A stretch of DNA of 64,000 bases from HGM12587 sp964602445. GTDB lineage: Bacteria > Bacillota > Clostridia > Lachnospirales > Lachnospiraceae. Both the position numbers and the translations under genes were made by a program. Shown here piece by piece: positions 51,373 through 60,711 of the stretch; position 1 is the stretch's first letter, and each line of letters starts with the position of its first letter. The notes below the pieces were generated by a model. It had not been told where the DNA came from. It worked only from the letters and a program-made list of their open reading frames with translations, and did no database searches. Where the stretch lies: the NCBI GenBank assembly GCA_964602445.1, contig CAZRQV010000002.1:167717-231716 (forward strand), written 5' to 3'.

Positions 51373-54300
51373 ATGATTTCAGAAGAACAAATGCTTGCAC
51401 AAATAGATGCAGCAAATAAATTTATTGATAAAAGTTACTTAGAATCGTTACATGATTATTGCATTCAACCATTAGACGATTATTTGAAAAAGCATAATTT
51501 AACAAGACTTTTTCATATTCAAAAAATAGTATATGACAAAAATGAAGATATTAATGAAAAACTCGTCAGTGTTTTTCATGCTGTGATGCCATTTTGTAAA
51601 AATATAGTCATGATATTAAAAGGTTCAGTGGATTGTGTTGATCTGTATTTAGGCATTAGAGCTTCGCAAATAAGCAACGCGGCGACTGCCAGCGAAGTAT
51701 TACATGATTCTTTTTTGGGAAATTTTCCCGGAAGTAAAGTTAATGCTGTCAAAACCAGTCAAATTGAAAAAATATTTAATGAAGACGAGACATACCGAAC
51801 TTCTAAAAATATAGCATATATAAATATTATTCCTTCTGAACGAAGTGCCAAACAAGGGGAATATATTCAGGGATTGGAAAAATTTATTGATACTATGCGA
51901 GGAAATGAATATATTTGCGAGATGATAGCATCACCAATTTCGGATAGTGAAATTGAATATAGAATGAACGGATTTGAAGAATTATATTCTGCACTTTTTC
52001 CTTTTTCTAAAAAGACGAGTTCTCACGGGCATAATGAAGGAGTTACCTTAACAGAGGGTATTACGGACAGTATATCTATGTCTATTTCAAATGGCATTTC
52101 AAAAGCAACCGGTCGTTCTGACGGACATACGCATGGAAAAAATTCTAGTATTAATATGGGAATGCATATGCTTCTTAATTTTGGCGTATCTCAAGGAACT
52201 CAAGAAGGATGGTCAACCGGATCAAATGAAGTAAGCACCAATACGGATACAAATACAAGAACGGATTCCTTTTCACATCAGAAATCATCTTCTAAAACAA
52301 CCGGAACAACGGATAATTTGACGATTGAATTTAGAGACAAGGGGATTGAAAACCTTTTAGAAAAAATTGAAAGACACATCAAGCGTCTTAAAACCGGAAA
52401 CTCTTATGGTGTTTGGGAAGTTGCATCTTATTTTATGGCAAAAGAAAAGAAAACGGCTGCAATCGCTGCAAATTCTTATCGTTCCTTGTTATTAGGTGAA
52501 GAAACAGGAATAGAGAAACCGAATTTTACCATTTTTGACAGTATGGATGATGCGACTGCAGTTATTGAAGAATCGTTGTGCTATTGTGAACATCCGACTT
52601 TTTTAGTTCCGTTTTTTCGGAATTCTAGTGATACGGCACATATTCAGGCATTATCGCCGACCAGTTATATCAATGGTAAAGAATTGACTCAGTTGTTAAA
52701 TTTGCCGAGAAAATCCGTTAACGGGATTATGATCACGGAAATGGCTGAGTTTGGACGAAATGTACTTTCTAACACAGGTCATAAACAAAGAGAAATAACA
52801 CTTGGTCACATTTATCATATGGGACAAAAAGAAGATGCGCCGGTTAAATTAAATATAGACAGTTTAACTTCTCATTGTTTTGTAACCGGATCAACAGGCA
52901 GTGGTAAGTCAAATACAATCTACAAATTAATTGAAGAAGTAGAGAAAGAACCATTTAATATTCCATTTTTAGTGATTGAGCCTGCAAAAGGCGAATATCG
53001 AAATGAATTTCGAAAAATAAAAAATATAAATTTGTTCAGTACCAATCCTCAAATCGATCAAATGTTAAAGTTGAATCCATTTGCTTTTTGCGAAGGTATT
53101 CACATTTTGGAACATTTAGATCGAATAGTTGAAATTTTTAACGGATGTTGGGAAATGTATGCAGCGATGCCTGCAATACTGAAAGAATCCATTGAAGAAG
53201 CATATGTGAGTAAAGGATGGGATTTGCTGAATTCAGTATATATTGGTGAAGGTGAACCGGAATTCCCCACTTTCGTGGATGTTTTGCAGGAACTTCCTAA
53301 AATAATCAACAGTTCGGAGTATTCTGCTGACACGAAAGGGGATTATATAGGTGCCCTTGTTACACGAGTAAATTCTATGACAAATGGTATTTATGGACAA
53401 ATTTTCTGTGATGAGTTTGAAGTTGATAATAAAACATTGTTTGATGAAAATACCATTGTTGATTTGAGCAGAGTTGGTTCTTCTGAAACAAAATCGCTGA
53501 TTATGGGTGTTCTAATCCTAAAATTAACAGAACATCGAATGGCAAATGCTAATCGCGGTAATTCTGTATTAAAGCATCTTACAATTTTGGAGGAGGCTCA
53601 TAATATCCTGAAAAATTCTAAAAATTCGCAAGGCACTGCGGGAAGTAATGTTGTTGCAAAATCTGTAGAAATGATTGTTAACAGCATTGCAGAAATGAGA
53701 ACTTATGGAGAAGGCTTTGTTATTGTTGACCAGTCTCCTACCTCCGTAGACATAGCTGCTATAAAAAATACAAACACAAAAATCATTATGAGACTTCCAG
53801 AGGATGAGGATTGTAAAATTGCAGGTCATTCAGTCTCACTTACAGAACAGCAAACGGATGAATTAGCAAAATTAGAAACCGGTGTTGCTGTTGTTATGCA
53901 AAACAACTGGACTGTTCCAGTGTTAGCTAAGATCAATGAAGCAAAACATCCTTATGAAGGTTACGAACAGCCAATAACATTTGAGAAACTCAAGGAGTTT
54001 CGAAGTACCATTCTTTCAGAATTAATAAATCAATTTGAATTGACTGAGGAACAAGATATTAGCAAAGTCATTCTCAAAGTTGAAGAATTTGATATATTAG
54101 CATCTAAAAAGACAGAAATGCAACGAATGCTTGTTCAATTCAACCGTATTATGGCTAAGGGCTACGATAGCATTTTGTTCGGGCGAACCATGTTGCGTTT
54201 AATCGGGTGTAACGATGCTTTCAAGAAAGCAGAAAAATACCTTGAATACAAAACTGATAAAGAGGGGAATTTAATCGAATGTTATACAGACGAATCATTA

Positions 54301-54465
54301 TCTGAATGGTTCAACCATATTGATAATGCGTTGCCGCAATATGTATCTGTTGATGATACTTACCGCAAAATAGTTCGACAGTATATTCTTCATTCAAAGA
54401 GGTTTGAGCGTCACGCAATCAGTTATAGCATTTTGTATCATCAAATCTATACACAGATAAAATAA
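51373..54465 (+). CDS. HerA/DUF87-type P-loop ATPase, large
   Basis: A 1030-aa FtsK/HerA-class ATPase. Walker A is GSTGSGKSN (K512) and Walker B LTILEEAHN near 736-744; DUF87-type features include the preceding SHCFVTGST and a VDLSRVGSSETKSLIMGVL stretch near 695. The N-terminal 480 residues contain a Ser/Thr/Gly/Asn/His-rich insert at about 215-320, likely flexible, and no membrane helix. The C-terminal 150 residues are helical. HerA-type ATPases drive DNA or protein translocation and occur in several defence systems with an effector. ATG 51373 has AGGTGG ahead. Follows a terminator-like hairpin. The exact role is not known. Confidence 0.85.
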   Translation: MISEEQMLAQIDAANKFIDKSYLESLHDYCIQPLDDYLKKHNLTRLFHIQKIVYDKNEDINEKLVSVFHAVMPFCKNIVMILKGSVDCVDLYLGIRASQISNAATASEVLHDSFLGNFPGSKVNAVKTSQIEKIFNEDETYRTSKNIAYINIIPSERSAKQGEYIQGLEKFIDTMRGNEYICEMIASPISDSEIEYRMNGFEELYSALFPFSKKTSSHGHNEGVTLTEGITDSISMSISNGISKATGRSDGHTHGKNSSINMGMHMLLNFGVSQGTQEGWSTGSNEVSTNTDTNTRTDSFSHQKSSSKTTGTTDNLTIEFRDKGIENLLEKIERHIKRLKTGNSYGVWEVASYFMAKEKKTAAIAANSYRSLLLGEETGIEKPNFTIFDSMDDATAVIEESLCYCEHPTFLVPFFRNSSDTAHIQALSPTSYINGKELTQLLNLPRKSVNGIMITEMAEFGRNVLSNTGHKQREITLGHIYHMGQKEDAPVKLNIDSLTSHCFVTGSTGSGKSNTIYKLIEEVEKEPFNIPFLVIEPAKGEYRNEFRKIKNINLFSTNPQIDQMLKLNPFAFCEGIHILEHLDRIVEIFNGCWEMYAAMPAILKESIEEAYVSKGWDLLNSVYIGEGEPEFPTFVDVLQELPKIINSSEYSADTKGDYIGALVTRVNSMTNGIYGQIFCDEFEVDNKTLFDENTIVDLSRVGSSETKSLIMGVLILKLTEHRMANANRGNSVLKHLTILEEAHNILKNSKNSQGTAGSNVVAKSVEMIVNSIAEMRTYGEGFVIVDQSPTSVDIAAIKNTNTKIIMRLPEDEDCKIAGHSVSLTEQQTDELAKLETGVAVVMQNNWTVPVLAKINEAKHPYEGYEQPITFEKLKEFRSTILSELINQFELTEEQDISKVILKVEEFDILASKKTEMQRMLVQFNRIMAKGYDSILFGRTMLRLIGCNDAFKKAEKYLEYKTDKEGNLIECYTDESLSEWFNHIDNALPQYVSVDDTYRKIVRQYILHSKRFERHAISYSILYHQIYTQIK

Positions 54466-54486
54466 AACAAACAGGAGGATGTAGGG

Positions 54487-56130
54487 GTGAACCGTGTAGA
54501 AATAAAATATTCATACTATTCTATCAAAGCATCAGTAACGATAAATGGGGATGAAATTAGTCCATACAGTGAACTTACAATGACATTAAACCGTCCTTAT
54601 TTGGAAGGATTTTATAATATTATTTCAGGTCTTGATAACGAAATTTTTGATGATTACCAAATTGATTTTTATGGAAATCAATTTCCATACAAACTGCTTT
54701 TGGCTTCTTCTGGTAAATCAGAATTTTGTAAAAAAATTTGCTTTCATGAAATAGATTCTCTTTATGATCCGATAAATTTGTTAGAACGACTTATTGTTAT
54801 TAGCAAGCAAAATAATATAACGGTTGAAAAAGCTGCTAATATTACGATTTACAATCCTGCAAATTCATTTATCCCTAAAGATGATTATTTAATTGCTGTT
54901 GATACTCCGAAAGCAGATGTTGGAATTTTTGATGTCACAGATGATATTCCTTCAACAATTCGGATTCCTATTATTATTTCGAATAATATTTCGTATCAAA
55001 ACATAGAGAACCGTGTATATTATGCGATTCCGCAAACAGAAATACCGATGTTTTTGGATTATATAGTTTTAGAATTGATAATCCTTCCTTTTATTGAAGA
55101 ATGTATAACGGCATTACGATATGTAAAATTAAACATGTCTCAAAAAACTGAGCTGGATTCAATAAAATCGAATGCTCCTAGTTATTATATAGGAAATATT
55201 CCGGCTTCTTTAGATAAAGGGACGAGTATTGCGATTGAATTTGCAAGTTTCCCGACAACTGCATTTTCAATTAGAAGTGAAAATGAATCTATCATTTCCT
55301 GCAGTGCCGATACGCTGACAGCACATGAAGGAGGAAACACTTTTGTTTCAATAATAAATGATAAAAATGAGGTAGTTGTTCAAAAACAGATTTCTGTAAT
55401 TCAACACCAATACGTAGAGAATATTAGATTGATTCCTCGTTTTGAGTATTTAAAACGCAGTGAAAGAAATCATATTGATGTAATTGTTACACCATTAAAT
55501 GCGGAAGATGCGAATCAACTTACATGGAATATTTCAAATCCTGAAGTTGTTCAAGTTGATGAAAATGGCAATATTATTGCTCTTGAGAACGGTAAAGCGA
55601 CAATTACTTTATCCGGACACGTAACAAGTGCCACATTGGTAGTTGAAGTAAAACCTGCTTTGCAGAATTTGAGTTTTTCTCAACAGGCAGTTCGCTTGAA
55701 ATCAGGAGAAATACTGATTTTGGAATGTAATATCAGTCCTTCGGATGCACCTACAGAGAACCTTACTTGGGAATTTGATAATAAAACGATTGCATCCATT
55801 AATCCTTCTAAAACTGGAAAAAGATGTCAAGTTATAGCATCTACCAATTATGAGGGAAAAGGAAATGTTCGATGCTATGATCCTAATACAAAACTGGGAG
55901 CAATTTGCAACATTGAAGTTATTTCAAAGGTAAAACCAAGCACGGCGGGGAAAGTTGCACTTTGGTGTTGGCTTATTGGGATTATTATGCCATATTTACT
56001 TCCGATTTCCATAATTGCCGGTATCTATGGTTTATCAAGTGATCCGGAACCGGATCGTAGAACAAAATATATTGTTTGTACAGTCGGAAGCATCGTCACA
56101 TTACTGTTATGGTTTATGGCAGCTTTATAA
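54487..56130 (+). CDS. Ig-like (BIG2) repeat protein with C-terminal membrane anchor
   Basis: 547 aa. No N-terminal signal; residues 1-240 are a domain I do not recognise (partly beta, DNEIFDDYQIDFYGNQF). Ig-like BIG2-type units at about 240-310, 315-390 and 395-480 show the typical LTWNISNPEVVQVDENGNI and GKATITLSG. Two transmembrane helices are at about 490-515 and 525-545. BIG2 domains usually sit outside the cell, but without a signal the N-terminus should be cytoplasmic, unless export is unusual. GTG 54487 has AGGAGG well placed. Likely partner of the ATPase gene 21 bases upstream. Confidence 0.75.
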   Translation: MNRVEIKYSYYSIKASVTINGDEISPYSELTMTLNRPYLEGFYNIISGLDNEIFDDYQIDFYGNQFPYKLLLASSGKSEFCKKICFHEIDSLYDPINLLERLIVISKQNNITVEKAANITIYNPANSFIPKDDYLIAVDTPKADVGIFDVTDDIPSTIRIPIIISNNISYQNIENRVYYAIPQTEIPMFLDYIVLELIILPFIEECITALRYVKLNMSQKTELDSIKSNAPSYYIGNIPASLDKGTSIAIEFASFPTTAFSIRSENESIISCSADTLTAHEGGNTFVSIINDKNEVVVQKQISVIQHQYVENIRLIPRFEYLKRSERNHIDVIVTPLNAEDANQLTWNISNPEVVQVDENGNIIALENGKATITLSGHVTSATLVVEVKPALQNLSFSQQAVRLKSGEILILECNISPSDAPTENLTWEFDNKTIASINPSKTGKRCQVIASTNYEGKGNVRCYDPNTKLGAICNIEVISKVKPSTAGKVALWCWLIGIIMPYLLPISIIAGIYGLSSDPEPDRRTKYIVCTVGSIVTLLLWFMAAL

Positions 56131-56145
56131 ATGGGAGGTAGAAAA

Positions 56146-56442
56146 ATGAGTTTTTTTAGAAACAGAGAAGGAAAAGAAGTGGAAAAGCCGAAGGAAAACG
56201 AAAACAAAATTCGAGATCCGGAACGACCGAAAATTGAAGCGAAAAATAAATTAAATGCTTCAGAGCGAGAAGGAGAAAAAAAGAAGTCGTGGGAGCTTTC
56301 GCCAGAGGAACGTAAAAAAGTCGATGACGGAAATAAAGAAATTAGTGAAAGATATAAGAAGAAACTGAATCCGAATGCCGGAGATCCAAATAGAGGTCAG
56401 CGTCAAAAGGAAATAGGACATGTAACAGATGATGGAAGATAA
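56146..56442 (+). CDS. Small highly charged protein, unknown
   Basis: 98 aa, nearly all Lys, Glu, Arg, Asn, Asp and Pro, with no hydrophobic core; likely disordered or coiled. Start ATG 56146 has GGGAGG before it; ATG 56131 overlaps that site. Begins just after the Ig-like gene. It may be a linker, inhibitor or adaptor of the system. Not recognised. Confidence 0.6.
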   Translation: MSFFRNREGKEVEKPKENENKIRDPERPKIEAKNKLNASEREGEKKKSWELSPEERKKVDDGNKEISERYKKKLNPNAGDPNRGQRQKEIGHVTDDGR

Positions 56443-56450
56443 TAAGTTTG

Positions 56451-56515
56451 AAATATCAAAAATTCCACTCTGAGAAAATAAGCATAGATTTTTATTTTAA
56501 ATAACTTTGATATTT
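56451..56515. repeat. 10-bp inverted repeat before the patatin gene
   Basis: AAATATCAAA (56451-56460) pairs with 56506-56515 and lies before the phospholipase start codon. It would form a long weak stem close to the ribosome site, so it may affect translation. Confidence 0.4.
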
Positions 56516-56525
56516 TGGAGAGAAC

Positions 56526-57404
56526 ATGAAACACATAGGATTAGTATTATCAGGAGGTATGGGGAAAGGAGCTTACCAAGTTGGAGCATTAGCTGCAATT
56601 AGTGAGTTTTTTCAACCGTCTGATTTTGAATATGTAAGTGCTGCATCCGTCGGAGCTTTAAATACATATGCTTTTTTAACTAACAATATACAAAAGGCAA
56701 AAGATATTTGGATGAATGTGAATTTACAGGGGAACAAACGATTTATTACTTCTGTATTGAAAAGTGATTTTTTACAGCAGATTATCAGAAATCTTGCGGT
56801 AAATCAGCCGATTGAAAATACATTTTTTGTTCCATTATTAGATCTTTCAGAGCGGGAATTACAGTATTGTGATTTTTCAGCTGTAGAACCGGAAAATATA
56901 GTGGACTATTTAAGTGCAAGTGTAGCAATGCCATTTTATAATAAGGGGGTTATGATTAACGAAAAAGTACTTTTTGACGGTGCTGTCGTCGATAATATCC
57001 CTATCTATCCTGTTTTGAAAAAGAATTTAGATTATGTCATATGTATTTATTTTGATGAAATAAATTATATTTTTGAAGATCAAGATTCAGATAACAGAGT
57101 TATACGTTTGACTTTTTCAGATCATAAAATTGTTGCAAATTCTGTATGCATACAGCACGATTCTATCGTAAAGATGATTGATGAAGGGTATCGGCATACA
57201 AAAGAAATTTTAACTTTCGTTTTTTCCGAAGGCTTTGATGATTTAGATTCTATTCATAAAAAAATAGCGGAGGTTAATACAAAAAGCATGAGTAACAGAA
57301 GTGTACGGATTACAGGTGATGTGATCGTATCAAACATAAATAAACTTACCAAAAAAATAGTTCGGCATAAAAAGTCAGAGAAAGGAAGCAGTTTGTATGA
57401 ATAA
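56526..57404 (+). CDS. Patatin-like phospholipase
   Basis: A 292-aa serine lipase of the patatin/RssA family that cuts acyl chains from phospholipids. The oxyanion loop is SGGMGKGAYQVG (9-20), the nucleophile S41 in AASVG (a changed GxSxG) and the catalytic D151 in FDGAVVDN. No membrane segment or signal, so it would act on the inner face of the membrane. A patatin can kill the cell if freed, as in CBASS effectors, or act in lipid turnover. GGAGAG precedes the ATG. It overlaps the next small gene. Confidence 0.9.
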   Translation: MKHIGLVLSGGMGKGAYQVGALAAISEFFQPSDFEYVSAASVGALNTYAFLTNNIQKAKDIWMNVNLQGNKRFITSVLKSDFLQQIIRNLAVNQPIENTFFVPLLDLSERELQYCDFSAVEPENIVDYLSASVAMPFYNKGVMINEKVLFDGAVVDNIPIYPVLKKNLDYVICIYFDEINYIFEDQDSDNRVIRLTFSDHKIVANSVCIQHDSIVKMIDEGYRHTKEILTFVFSEGFDDLDSIHKKIAEVNTKSMSNRSVRITGDVIVSNINKLTKKIVRHKKSEKGSSLYE

Positions 57405-57501
57405 AACAGTTTGGAAAGTGATAGGTGCTATTTGTTTTACGGCAGCTCTTATTTTTTTTGGTGTTACATTTTATAAGAAACATAAGGATGAGATAAGTTA
57501 G
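57397..57501 (+). CDS. 34-aa single-pass membrane peptide
   Basis: ATG 57397 lies inside the end of the patatin gene (8-base overlap) with AAAGGAAG at 57381-57388 upstream. The product MNKTVWKV then a hydrophobic helix (about 5-25) and a charged KKHKDE end. Tight packing in the operon supports it. It could be an inhibitor or anchor of the lipase. Confidence 0.55.
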   Translation: MNKTVWKVIGAICFTAALIFFGVTFYKKHKDEIS

Positions 57502-57525
57502 AATTAAAGAGGTTAAAAGATTCTT

Positions 57526-58647
57526 ATGGAAAAAGCAAATGTTTTTGATTATATCGAATGGCGTGGAGATCTGTCTTTTCAACAAAGTCCTTTTAATGAA
57601 GTTGATGCGCTTATGTTATCTGTTTTTGCATATTTGGATTTTTCTTGTTTAAAAAAGAAGATTACTTTTTTTGAAGATGTAGTTTCTTTAATTAATGCTC
57701 TTCCGGATAAACAAAAATTTAATGGACCCGGAATCATCATGCAAGATGTTGTAGCATTGGCAAATGTTGCAGCAAGAACAGAACGTTATAAAAAAATAGG
57801 TGTTTTTAAGTTCTCGGAAATCACAGATGAAAAATTAGAAATTCAATTTGCGGCGGTGACATTTCTGATGTCTGATGCAACAGCATTTCTCTCTTTTCGC
57901 GGTACAGACAATACATTGGTTGGATGGAAAGAAGATTTTAATATGTGTTTTATAGACGGAATACCGTCGCAACTTGAAGCAGCTAAATATGCAAGAATGG
58001 TTGCACAAGAAATTTCAATGGATTTAAGATTAGGCGGCCATTCAAAAGGGGGAAATCTGGCAGTTTGGGCAGGTGCACATTTACCAGCAGAACATCAGCA
58101 AAGGATCATTGACATTTACAGCAATGATGCACCAGGGTTTTATGAGGAATTTTTAAATACAGACTGTTATCTTGCAATTAGAAAAAAAATTCATTCCTTT
58201 GTGCCGGAAGCATCAATCGTTGGGGTTTTGATGGCACATGATGTATATACGATTATTCGTAGTTCAACAGCATCAATATTACAGCATAATCCTTTTTCAT
58301 GGCTAATTTCCGGAAAACAGTTTGTATATGATGATTCAAGAACGATTTCTGGAAGACAGTTTGAAAAAATTATAAATGCTTGGATTAAAGCGATGTCTGT
58401 GGAGGAAAGAGAAGAATTGATTGAAAATATTTATGAAATTGTGACATCTTCTGACGCAAAAACGTTAGAAGACATTGATAAATCAAAGATTAGATCAATT
58501 CTAACAATGTCAAAAACATTTCGTGAAATGGGACTAAAAAAACAGACACAACTTATTTTGAGTTTAAGTAAAATTCTTTTTAATAATGATATTCTTGTAA
58601 ATAGCAGTCTGAAAAATATTCTAATAGAAACGACAGAACAATCGTAA
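57526..58647 (+). CDS. DUF2974 (Mbeg1-like) alpha/beta hydrolase
   Basis: 373 aa. The lipase-like core has FLSFRGTDNTLVGWKED near 121-137 and the nucleophile elbow GGHSKGGNLA (S173), both hallmarks of DUF2974. The acid and His are probably in SNDAPGF near 201 and LMAHD near 241. The C-terminal 100 residues are helical. No signal. Second lipid-directed enzyme of the cluster. It ends the cluster; no terminator obvious. Substrate unknown. Confidence 0.85.
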   Translation: MEKANVFDYIEWRGDLSFQQSPFNEVDALMLSVFAYLDFSCLKKKITFFEDVVSLINALPDKQKFNGPGIIMQDVVALANVAARTERYKKIGVFKFSEITDEKLEIQFAAVTFLMSDATAFLSFRGTDNTLVGWKEDFNMCFIDGIPSQLEAAKYARMVAQEISMDLRLGGHSKGGNLAVWAGAHLPAEHQQRIIDIYSNDAPGFYEEFLNTDCYLAIRKKIHSFVPEASIVGVLMAHDVYTIIRSSTASILQHNPFSWLISGKQFVYDDSRTISGRQFEKIINAWIKAMSVEEREELIENIYEIVTSSDAKTLEDIDKSKIRSILTMSKTFREMGLKKQTQLILSLSKILFNNDILVNSSLKNILIETTEQS

Positions 58648-58838
58648 ACCTGAATTATTTAAGGAACGTAGCTGAACTGATAACTGTATTATGAATTAAA
58701 AAATTAGTTCATGTAACCATAAGCTTCACTCAATTAACCTATCAAAAAGGCATAGCAAATCTTTCTTATTTAACAAAATATACATTATCAATTAAGATTT
58801 TTACAGAATAAAAAAGAACAAAGGGAGAAAAGGAGTTA

Positions 58839-59186
58839 TGAGAAAAATAGTAAATGGGTAATATTTATGTTGATGTTTACATCATCAATAATTATAACCG
58901 GATGTTCAAGTAAAAAAGTGGAAGAAAGTATCAATACAGTGTCGGAGAATGCAGAAAATAAAAAAATGGAGAAAAAGAAATTGTATGTAAAATGACAAAA
59001 GGAGAAGTTACGGGTCTCTCGGGTGATTACAGATGTATTATACATTGCATAGATTTGGATGTAATATTTTTAAAAATTCCAATATGTGAAAAGAATATGT
59101 ATGATGATGATGGTCGTATTTTAAGAAGATTGTATTTTAGCAATGATGAAATGAAATATGAAAAATGCTGTCAAAAGGAGCTATAA
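58839..59186 (+). pseudogene. Decayed lipoprotein gene
   Basis: An AAAAGGAG site and ATG 58839 begin MRKIVNG then stop. Another frame resumes at once with KWVIFMLMFTSSIIITGCSS, a lipoprotein signal with lipid Cys, and runs to a stop near 58995. A third frame then reads GEKEIVCKMTKGEV and continues to 59186. Two frameshifts, so the gene is dead. The family may be DUF1307-like by the style of the mature start, but this is not certain. The 190 bases before it show nothing. Confidence 0.6.
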
Positions 59187-59233
59187 CCATACTACTTTTG
59201 TATGAAAGAGTAAATATCAACTGTGCAAGAGAG

Positions 59234-59263
59234 AATTCCACCGCATAAGCGAGCGGTGGAATT
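59234..59263. repeat. 11-bp hairpin in intergenic region
   Basis: Perfect stem (59234-59244 with 59253-59263) with an 8-nt loop; no T-run. Of unknown role, perhaps an old element end. Confidence 0.5.
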
Positions 59264-59288
59264 TAAAAATTCTCGGGGATAATAACAC

Positions 59289-59346
59289 AAATAGCCTAAG
59301 TTGCCACCCATAAGGGTAGTAATTTAGGCTATTTTTGATGTGTATA
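59289..59346. terminator. Hairpin terminator
   Basis: An 11-bp outer stem (59289-59299 with 59334-59344) with an inner ACCC/GGGT hairpin and a T-run. It would end transcripts from the cluster. Between here and the degV promoter I see nothing else. Confidence 0.65.
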
Positions 59347-59596
59347 TGTATACGGAATATTATTTTTCTTTGTAACAGATCATACAGTGGCAGCTTATAT
59401 CATTCGCTCTATATTCATAATCGGCGCTCTGACCACTGTATAGTCCAAAATAAACCAAATAGTCGCTTTCGATTCAAAGTGGATGACCTTCTACAATACG
59501 GTCCGCAACCTTACATATTATCGTGAAATTTTTTATTGTGAAGAAAAATTGAGATGTGATAAAAACATATCATTATGAAATTATGGATGAAAATAG

Positions 59597-59625
59597 TTGA
59601 CTGTAAGTGTCCTTCTGTGTATAAT
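59597..59625 (+). promoter_or_regulatory. Promoter of degV
   Basis: TTGACT at 59597-59602, 17-bp spacer and TATAAT at 59620-59625. Strong by sequence. Confidence 0.75.
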
Positions 59626-59693
59626 ACAAAATACGTAGTTTTAAAAACTACATTACACGGTTGAGAAAGATATGAAATTAAGAGGAAAAAACT

Positions 59694-60524
59694 ATGAGTA
59701 TAAAAATCGTAACAGATTCAGCAGCAAATTTACATACATTAGAAGGCATAGACTTTGCGTATGCGCCTTTAACCATCAGAACAGAGGAACGGGAATTTGT
59801 GGATAATGATTCTTTAGAGGTCGGAGAGATGGTGGATTATCTGTTGAGCTATAAGGGAAAATCAGGAAGTGCCTGCCCGGGAATCGGAGAATGGCTGGAT
59901 GCTTTTGGAGATGCAGAGGAAATTTATTGTATCACGATTATCAGCAGTTTGTCAGGAAGCTATAATGCTGCGATGACAGCCAAACATCAGTATGAAGAAG
60001 AACATCCGGGACGAAAAGTCTTTGTAATGGATTCTGTTTCTGCAGGTCCGGAAGTGAAGCTGATCGCAGAAAAAATCAGAGAACTGGTGCTTGCAGGAGA
60101 TTCCTTTGAGACAGTATGCAAAAAGATCACAGAATACAAAGAACAGAGAAGCAGTCTGGTATTTTGTCTGCAGTCACTGAAAAATCTAGCAAATAATGGT
60201 CGTGTCAGTCATAGTGTAGCTGCAATCTGCAGTATGGTCGGCATTCGTGTTCTGGGAGATGTCAAAGAGGGGCTGCATCCGACAGATAAATGTCGCGGAG
60301 AAAAGAAAGCAGTAGCGGTTTTGTTTAAAAATATGAAGGAAAAAGGCTACTGTGGCGGAGCGGTCATCATTGACCATTGTAATAATGAAGCAGGAGCGAA
60401 TGTATTAAAAGAGGTGATTCTTGGTGAATTTCCGAATGCGGCGGTACGTGTGGAAAAAACATTTGGACTTTGCAGTTATTATGCAGAAAAAGGCGGTCTT
60501 ATGATTGGGTTTGAAAGACAGTAG
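59694..60524 (+). CDS. DegV family fatty-acid-binding protein
   Basis: 276 aa. DegV/FakB proteins bind a fatty acid and present it to the kinase FakA for use in phospholipid synthesis. Shown by the start KIVTDSAANL with the family TDSAA motif, then CITIISSLSGSYNAA near 82-96 and the acyl-contact region GRVSHSVAAICSMVGIR near 166-182. It is not DegV of degradation pathways. Single gene with own promoter, and a terminator-like hairpin follows. Confidence 0.92.
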   Translation: MSIKIVTDSAANLHTLEGIDFAYAPLTIRTEEREFVDNDSLEVGEMVDYLLSYKGKSGSACPGIGEWLDAFGDAEEIYCITIISSLSGSYNAAMTAKHQYEEEHPGRKVFVMDSVSAGPEVKLIAEKIRELVLAGDSFETVCKKITEYKEQRSSLVFCLQSLKNLANNGRVSHSVAAICSMVGIRVLGDVKEGLHPTDKCRGEKKAVAVLFKNMKEKGYCGGAVIIDHCNNEAGANVLKEVILGEFPNAAVRVEKTFGLCSYYAEKGGLMIGFERQ

Positions 60525-60550
60525 AAGATAGATATTTACAAAATCAGATG

Positions 60551-60593
60551 GCGGATATTATACTCGATTTAGAATGTGCGGGATAATATCCGC
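60551..60593 (+). terminator. Hairpin after degV
   Basis: 11-bp stem (60551-60561 with 60583-60593), 21-nt loop, then TGTTTTC. Probably the degV terminator. Confidence 0.65.
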
Positions 60594-60711
60594 TGTTTTC
60601 ATTTCCAGAGAACGATCGTGTAGTATTACAGCAGGAAAGGGAAAGAATTTTCTGGGAAATAAAAAGCTTTTGGGCAGGATTCTTTGTTTTATGTGAGAAA
60701 AGGAGATCAGA

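Noticed and set aside
59335..59526. 63-codon plus-strand frame before degV
   Set aside because: No ribosome site, odd composition and no resemblance to a protein; part of a decayed intergenic stretch.
59631..59652. Third recombinase site near degV (CGTAG...ACTAC palindrome), which would make the whole 10 kb one integrated element
   Set aside because: Only five arm bases agree with the core sites and the centre differs; a chance AT-rich palindrome is as likely.
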